Positions 39,284 to 43,847 of a stretch of DNA of 43,847 bases are shown here, in pieces. This DNA is from Candidatus Rokubacteria bacterium 13_1_40CM_68_15 (GTDB lineage: Bacteria > Methylomirabilota > Methylomirabilia > Rokubacteriales > CSP1-6), in NCBI GenBank assembly GCA_001917585.1, contig MNEG01000130.1:1-43847 (forward strand), read 5' to 3'. A model generated the notes under the pieces. That model did no database searches, was not told the origin of the DNA, and saw only the letters and a program-made list of their open reading frames with translations. The position numbers and the translations under genes were made by a program. The first letter of the stretch is position 1, and each line of letters opens with the position of its first letter.

Positions 39284-42200
39284 ATGGCGCAGTACGAGAT
39301 GAACCTGCGGGACTACTGGCTGATCATCCGCCGCCGCCGGTTCATCATCCTCACCTCCACCATTCTCGTCGCGCTCTTTAGCTTCTGGATCGCCCGTCAG
39401 AAAGTTCCGCTGTACGAGGCGACGGCCGCGGTCAAGTTCGAGCAGTCGACGGCGCTGTCCGGTCTGCTCGTCGAGGTGCTCTCCTACAACAGCGCCGATT
39501 CCATCGAGACGCAGGCGACCCTTCTCAAGAGCTACCCCATCCTCGAAGAGGTCGCCCGGCGCCTCGGCCGGCTGCCCGAGACGGCGCGCGGCGAGGCCGT
39601 GCAGGAGTCCAAGTCGTACATGGCCGCCCTCGACTCGATCGGCGGCAAGATCCGCACGAGCCGCGTGCCCAGTACCAGCATCCTCGAGGTGATTGCGACG
39701 TCTACCAATTCCCGCGAGGCGCGGGACCTCGCCAACACGGTGGCGGAGGCCTACCGCGACTACAACCGCTCCGTGCGCAACGGGCGCATCACCGAGGCAC
39801 GCAAGTTCATCGAGGCCCAGCTGAAGGAAGTCGAAGGCCGGGTGCGGCGTGCCGAGGAAGAGGTATGGGCCTTCCGCGAGGCCAACCGCATCATCTCCCC
39901 GGGCGCCGAGTCATCGGTCCTCCTGTCGCTCTTCACGCAGCTGCGCAGCGACATCGAGAAGACCCGCCAGCAGCGCACCGAGCTCGAGATGACCCAGGGC
40001 CGCCTCGCGCGCAACGACGGCGCCAGCGTCGCCGAGCGCGTCTTCGTGGACAGCGCCAACCCGGCGCTGCAGCGGTTGCAGGCGACGCAGGTCGAGCTGC
40101 TGCTCGAGCGCAACAATCTCGCGCTGGAAGTCACCGATCGCCACCCCCGCCTGCAGGCGCTCGACGACCGGCTGCGCGAGGTGCGCAGCGAGATGCGGCG
40201 CGAGGTCAACGCCCAGGTCAACCTGCTGCGCAGCCGCGAGGAGATCCTCAACCGCCAGATGGGCGAGCTCCTCCAGAAGAATCGCGAGGTGCCGTCCATC
40301 GAGCTGGGGTTGCAGCGGCTGCAGCGCGACGCCAAGGTCAACGACGACCTCCTCACGCTGCTCAAGACGAAGCACCAGGAAGCCCTGATCAAGGAGTCGG
40401 AGGGCATCGAGGAGGTCAGCATCGTCCGGCCGGCTACCGAGCCGGGCGCGCCCGTCGGCGGCGAGACGTTCAACACCGTGGTGGTCGGGGGGCTGGTCGG
40501 TCTGATGCTCGGTCTCGTGCTGGCCTTCGTGCAGGAGACGCTCGACACCTCCATCGGGACCATCGAGGACGTCGAGACGTATCTGCAGGTGCCGGTGCTC
40601 GGCATCGTCCCCCACATCGACGCCCGCGAGACGGTGCAGCGCCTGATCGAGCGGCGACCGGCGCTGGCCGACATGGAGCCCGAAGCGCTCCAGAGCCACG
40701 CGCTGCTCATCACGCACTTCGATCCCAAGTCTCCGGTGGCCGAGGCGTATCGCACGCTGCGCACGAACATCCAGTTCATGCGCATAGAGCGCCAGGGCAA
40801 GGTGCTCGTCGTGACGAGCCCCACGCTGCAGGAAGGCAAGACGACGACCATCGTGAACCTCGCGCTCACGATGGCGCAGAACGGTCAGCGCACGCTGCTC
40901 ATCGGCGCCAACCTCCGGCGTCCGAGCATCCACCGGTTCTTCGGGATCGAGCGCGAGCCCGGGCTGGCCGACGTTCTCGTCAGTAACGCGCGCTGGCGTG
41001 ACTGCATCCGCACCGTCGCCGACATCCTGATGGGCCGGTTCGAGATGGAAGACATCATGGCGTCGCCGGGCCTCGACAACCTGCACATCCTCGAGTCCGG
41101 TCCCATCCCGGCCAACCCGTCGGAGCTGCTGTCGACGCCCGCCATGGCCCAGTTCCTCAGTGAGGTGCGCGAGGAGTACGACGTCGTCCTCATCGACACG
41201 CCGCCCGTGCTGCCCGTCACCGACTCCGCGATCGTCGCCGCCCAGGTCGACGGCGTGATCCTCGTCTACCAGGCGGGCAAGGTCGGCCGCCTCGTGCTCA
41301 AGCGGGCCAAGGCGCACCTGGAATCGGCCCGCGCGAAGGTGTGGGGCGTCGTCCTCAACGACGTGCAGACCGAGATCGCCGGCTACGCCTACACGCACTA
41401 CTACACCCACTATTACGGCGAGGAGACGCCGGGCGACACGACGCCCAGCCGCCTCGAGCGTGTCTGGAATACCGTGCGGAGCCGCTTCCGCGGTGACAAT
41501 CGCTCGTCCACCGGGCCCACCGTGCCGATGGATCAGGTCGTCGACACCATCGACGCGCCGGTGGCGACCGAGCCGAGAAGCCGCCGCAAGTACCGCAACG
41601 TCATCGGCGGCGTCATTCTGCTGATTGCCCTCGCCGCCTTGATGTCGGTGCTGGCGTGGAAGGCCGGATGGTTCGGTGCGAGCCTGCAGCCGCGGGAGAT
41701 TCTCCGCAAGAAGCTCGACGCGCCGGCGGAGGTGGCGCCCGTCCGCGAGGCGACGGCCGCTCCGGCGGCGCCGACAGAACCGTCGCCCCCGCCCGTTCTC
41801 CCGGTCCCCGAGACATCGACGTCCCCGGCCTCGGCGCTCCCCGTGATGAGCGCGCCGGCACCCGCGATGTCCGCCCCGACGGTGACCACGCCGCCGAGCG
41901 CGGTCAAGTCGCTCAAGTCCAGCGCTACGGTGCCCACGCCAGCCGCGCCGCGTGCGGTGACGGCGACGCCGCCCGGCGAACGCTTCGCCGTCGAGTTCGG
42001 GCCGTTCCCCACGGCGGGCGAAGCCGAGAGCGTCGAGCGTCAGCTCATCCAGGCCGGTCATCAGACCGTCCGCTTCCGCCAGCAGACGGGCGGCGCGCTG
42101 TACGGGGTGCTGATCGAGCGCGTGCCCACGGCCCGCGACGCGCAGCAGATCGTCACCGCGCTGCGGGAGCAGGGTCTTCCCGAAGGCATGATCCTCGGTG

Positions 42201-42433
42201 GCGGCGAGCCGCTGACGGTGCGGATCGGTGATCCGCTGCCGTTGCACGGCGCCGTCCAGCTCGCCGAGCGTGTGCGCGGGCGGGGACATCAGGTCCGCGT
42301 CGCCGTGCAGGCCGGCGAGGCTGTCACGTTCGTCATCCGCCATGGCAACTTCGCCGCGCGGTCCGAGGCGGAGGAGAAGGCGGAGGAGTTGAGCCGACTG
42401 GGCCTACCGAACCGCGTCGTGCGGGTACGGTAG
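39284..42433 (+). CDS. Wzz-type chain-length/tyrosine-kinase protein fused to C-terminal TM and SPOR repeats
   Basis: A 1049-residue protein. Residues 1-420 are a Wzz/GNVR chain-length determinant with two TM helices (FIILTSTILVALFSFWIA, ~18-35; VVVGGLVGLMLGLVLAFVQE, ~398-417) and a long coiled coil. Residues ~480-740 are a BY-kinase domain: Walker A SPTLQEGKTTT, Walker B YDVVLIDTPPV. Walker A' reads LLIGANLRRP where the family has LLIDADLRRP, so both acidic residues are lost. A Tyr cluster (YAYTHYYTHYYGEE) is kept. Then follow a third TM (NVIGGVILLIALAALMSVLAW, ~773-794), a Pro/Ala linker and two SPOR-like units (RFAVEFGPFPTAGEAESVERQL and a second). A periplasmic SPOR end would bind peptidoglycan glycan strands. 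Confidence 0.92.
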   Translation: MAQYEMNLRDYWLIIRRRRFIILTSTILVALFSFWIARQKVPLYEATAAVKFEQSTALSGLLVEVLSYNSADSIETQATLLKSYPILEEVARRLGRLPETARGEAVQESKSYMAALDSIGGKIRTSRVPSTSILEVIATSTNSREARDLANTVAEAYRDYNRSVRNGRITEARKFIEAQLKEVEGRVRRAEEEVWAFREANRIISPGAESSVLLSLFTQLRSDIEKTRQQRTELEMTQGRLARNDGASVAERVFVDSANPALQRLQATQVELLLERNNLALEVTDRHPRLQALDDRLREVRSEMRREVNAQVNLLRSREEILNRQMGELLQKNREVPSIELGLQRLQRDAKVNDDLLTLLKTKHQEALIKESEGIEEVSIVRPATEPGAPVGGETFNTVVVGGLVGLMLGLVLAFVQETLDTSIGTIEDVETYLQVPVLGIVPHIDARETVQRLIERRPALADMEPEALQSHALLITHFDPKSPVAEAYRTLRTNIQFMRIERQGKVLVVTSPTLQEGKTTTIVNLALTMAQNGQRTLLIGANLRRPSIHRFFGIEREPGLADVLVSNARWRDCIRTVADILMGRFEMEDIMASPGLDNLHILESGPIPANPSELLSTPAMAQFLSEVREEYDVVLIDTPPVLPVTDSAIVAAQVDGVILVYQAGKVGRLVLKRAKAHLESARAKVWGVVLNDVQTEIAGYAYTHYYTHYYGEETPGDTTPSRLERVWNTVRSRFRGDNRSSTGPTVPMDQVVDTIDAPVATEPRSRRKYRNVIGGVILLIALAALMSVLAWKAGWFGASLQPREILRKKLDAPAEVAPVREATAAPAAPTEPSPPPVLPVPETSTSPASALPVMSAPAPAMSAPTVTTPPSAVKSLKSSATVPTPAAPRAVTATPPGERFAVEFGPFPTAGEAESVERQLIQAGHQTVRFRQQTGGALYGVLIERVPTARDAQQIVTALREQGLPEGMILGGGEPLTVRIGDPLPLHGAVQLAERVRGRGHQVRVAVQAGEAVTFVIRHGNFAARSEAEEKAEELSRLGLPNRVVRVR

Positions 42434-42455
42434 GGGCGCTTCACCACTTTCGACA

Positions 42456-43847
42456 ATGGCCAATCCGCTCCTGCGCGTCATCGTCTTGGGCGTGCTCCTG
42501 GTGGTGGCCACGTTCCTGGTCTCACAGGGGATCACGGTCACCCGTTTCGAGTACGCCATCGGCGCGGCCTGCGTGCTGGCCGTGTTCATGTTCGTCTTCA
42601 TCAAGACCGAGGCTGGGCTCTATCTGGTGCTCTTCTCGATGCTGCTGTCTCCCGAGTTTGCGCTGGGCGGCGGCGGGCTGGCCGAGCGGCGCACCGTCGT
42701 CGTGCGCCTCGAAGACCTCCTGCTCATCGCGATCGGGTTGAGCTGGTTCGCGAAGACCGCCGTGAACAAGGAGATCGGCCTCGTCGTCAAGACCCCGCTC
42801 AATCTGTGGATCCTCTTCTATGTCCTCAGCGCGTTCCTGTCGACCGCCCTCGGCTACCTTCAGAACACGGTCAAGAGCGCCATCGGCTTCATGTACGTGC
42901 TCAAGTACGTCGAATACTTCGTCGTCTACTACATGACCGTCAACCACGTCCGCGACCGCGCGCAGGCCCGGCGCCTGATCATGGCGGCGTTCGTGACCGC
43001 GGCGATCGTGAGCGTCATCGGCGCCGCCCAGATCCCGAGCGGCCAGCGGGTGTCGGCGCCCTTCGAGGGTGAGGCGGGCGAGCCGAACACGTTCGGCGGC
43101 TATCTGTTGCTGATGATGGCCATCGCCGCCGGCATCGGTCTGGAGACGAACCGTCTGAAGCTTCGCGCGTGGGCGGCTGCTCTGGTCGGGCTCATGGCGG
43201 TTCCCTTCGTTTTCACGCTCTCGCGGGCGTCGTATCTGGCGCTGTTGCCGGCGATCGGCACCCTGGCCCTGCTGTCGAGCCGTCGGAAGCTGATGGTCGG
43301 TGCCCTGGCCCTGCTGGTGCTCGTGTCGCCGGTCGTCATCACGACGGCCGTGCCGGAGCCCGTCAAGAAGCGCATCCTTTATACATTCCAGCCCGAGCGT
43401 GGCCAGGCCACGGTGCGGTTCGGCCAGATCGCGTTCGACCCGTCCACGTCCGAGCGCCTGCTCTCGATGCAGGAGGCGTTCGCGGCGTGGACCAGGCGTC
43501 CGCTGTTCGGTTACGGTGTCACCGGCTTTCGGTTCATCGACGCGCAATACTCACGCACGCTCGTCGAGACCGGCGTGGTCGGGTTGGCGGTGTTCCTCGC
43601 GCTGCTGTGGGCGGTGTTCCGGGTCGGGGTCGCCTCAGCGCGGCGCCTCGATGACCCGGAAGACCGGGGCGTGGCGTTCGGTTTCGTGGCCGCCACGGTC
43701 GGGCTTCTCGTGCATTCGATCGGGTCCAACTCGTTCATCATCATCCGCATCATGGAACCGTTCTGGTTCTTCGCCGGGATCGTCGCCATTCTTCCCACGC
43801 TGCCGAAGGAGGCGGAGGCTCCGGCGCCGCGTCCGGTCCGCGCGTTC
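42456..43847 (+). CDS. O-antigen ligase/polymerase (WaaL/Wzy-like) membrane protein, 3' truncated by the window
   Basis: Absent from the ORF track because it runs off the window. From ATG 42456 the frame is open for 464 codons to the last base. It has about ten to twelve TM helices and the Wzy_C-type pattern: a large loop with GEPNTFGGYLLLMMAIAAG, FVFTLSRASYLALLPAIG and ERLLSMQEAFAAWTRRPLFGYGVTGFRFIDAQY followed by LVETGVVGLAVFLALLW, typical of the O-antigen ligase superfamily. It would polymerise or transfer polysaccharide units in the periplasm. It follows the chain-length protein by 22 bases, which fits a Wzx/Wzy-type pathway. Confidence 0.92.
   Translation, partial: MANPLLRVIVLGVLLVVATFLVSQGITVTRFEYAIGAACVLAVFMFVFIKTEAGLYLVLFSMLLSPEFALGGGGLAERRTVVVRLEDLLLIAIGLSWFAKTAVNKEIGLVVKTPLNLWILFYVLSAFLSTALGYLQNTVKSAIGFMYVLKYVEYFVVYYMTVNHVRDRAQARRLIMAAFVTAAIVSVIGAAQIPSGQRVSAPFEGEAGEPNTFGGYLLLMMAIAAGIGLETNRLKLRAWAAALVGLMAVPFVFTLSRASYLALLPAIGTLALLSSRRKLMVGALALLVLVSPVVITTAVPEPVKKRILYTFQPERGQATVRFGQIAFDPSTSERLLSMQEAFAAWTRRPLFGYGVTGFRFIDAQYSRTLVETGVVGLAVFLALLWAVFRVGVASARRLDDPEDRGVAFGFVAATVGLLVHSIGSNSFIIIRIMEPFWFFAGIVAILPTLPKEAEAPAPRPVRAF

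Noticed and set aside
39911-42343. 810-residue minus-strand ORF
   Set aside because: Antisense shadow of the Wzz/kinase gene; Asp/Arg/Gly-rich with no domain, a known artefact of GC-rich codon use.
1-43847. CRISPR arrays, rRNA genes, complete prophage
   Set aside because: None seen: no regularly spaced repeats, no rRNA-like sequence and no phage structural genes.

Overview
This is a GC-rich bacterial chromosomal window with compact operons, many start/stop overlaps and frequent GTG/TTG starts. The gene content fits an uncultured Rokubacteria/Methylomirabilota (NC10-like) or related soil lineage: luciferase-like monooxygenase (LLM) operons, an ABC_sub_bind-type solute-binding protein, DUF6328/DUF2127/DUF1614 proteins, a PCP_red-domain protein and many small Cys-rich proteins. 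That placement is inferred from gene content; no rRNA or marker gene is present. The only RNA gene is tRNA-Thr(CGT).

Layout. 0-5.7 kb is a signalling region: four single-domain receivers forming two paralogous pairs in opposite orientation, an AT-rich divergent regulatory region with palindromes and direct repeats, a two-CxxC protein coupled to an OmpR-type regulator that is frameshifted and lacks part of its winged helix, then a cyclic-nucleotide-binding protein and a secreted FecR-domain protein. 5.7-11.4 kb is accessory: a Tat-type solute-binding protein, an IS5-family transposase remnant, a secreted protein, and a series of very small proteins, several with zinc-ribbon-like Cys motifs. 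11.4-15.3 kb is a tight LLM / alpha-beta hydrolase / SDR / LLM catabolic operon; its hydrolase has Phe where the nucleophilic Ser is expected. 15.4-20 kb holds a 53-aa SWIB-like miniprotein with a strong terminator, a broken haloacid dehalogenase, a D,D-carboxypeptidase, HU, a zinc-ribbon/PCP_red protein, a histidine phosphatase and an unusual receiver-TM-anti-sigma-like protein that ends in a CXXCH haem motif.

20.3-34.4 kb carries tRNA-Thr, secreted and membrane proteins of unknown function, a methyltransferase / 2OG-oxygenase pair, a large TPR protein, a lone GvpF/L-type gas-vesicle protein, a methyltransferase broken by one extra base in a G run, and a cytidylate-kinase-like/BON fusion. 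34.4-43.8 kb holds an HtrA-type protease divergent from an exopolysaccharide operon: outer-membrane polysaccharide export protein, ExeA-type AAA ATPase, degenerate HD-GYP protein, a giant Wzz/BY-kinase protein with added TM and SPOR-like repeats, and an O-antigen ligase/polymerase-like protein running off the window. The best candidates for undescribed biology are this exopolysaccharide module, whose kinase has lost both Walker A' aspartates and whose HD-GYP protein has lost its HD histidine, and the membrane-tethered receiver with a haem motif.
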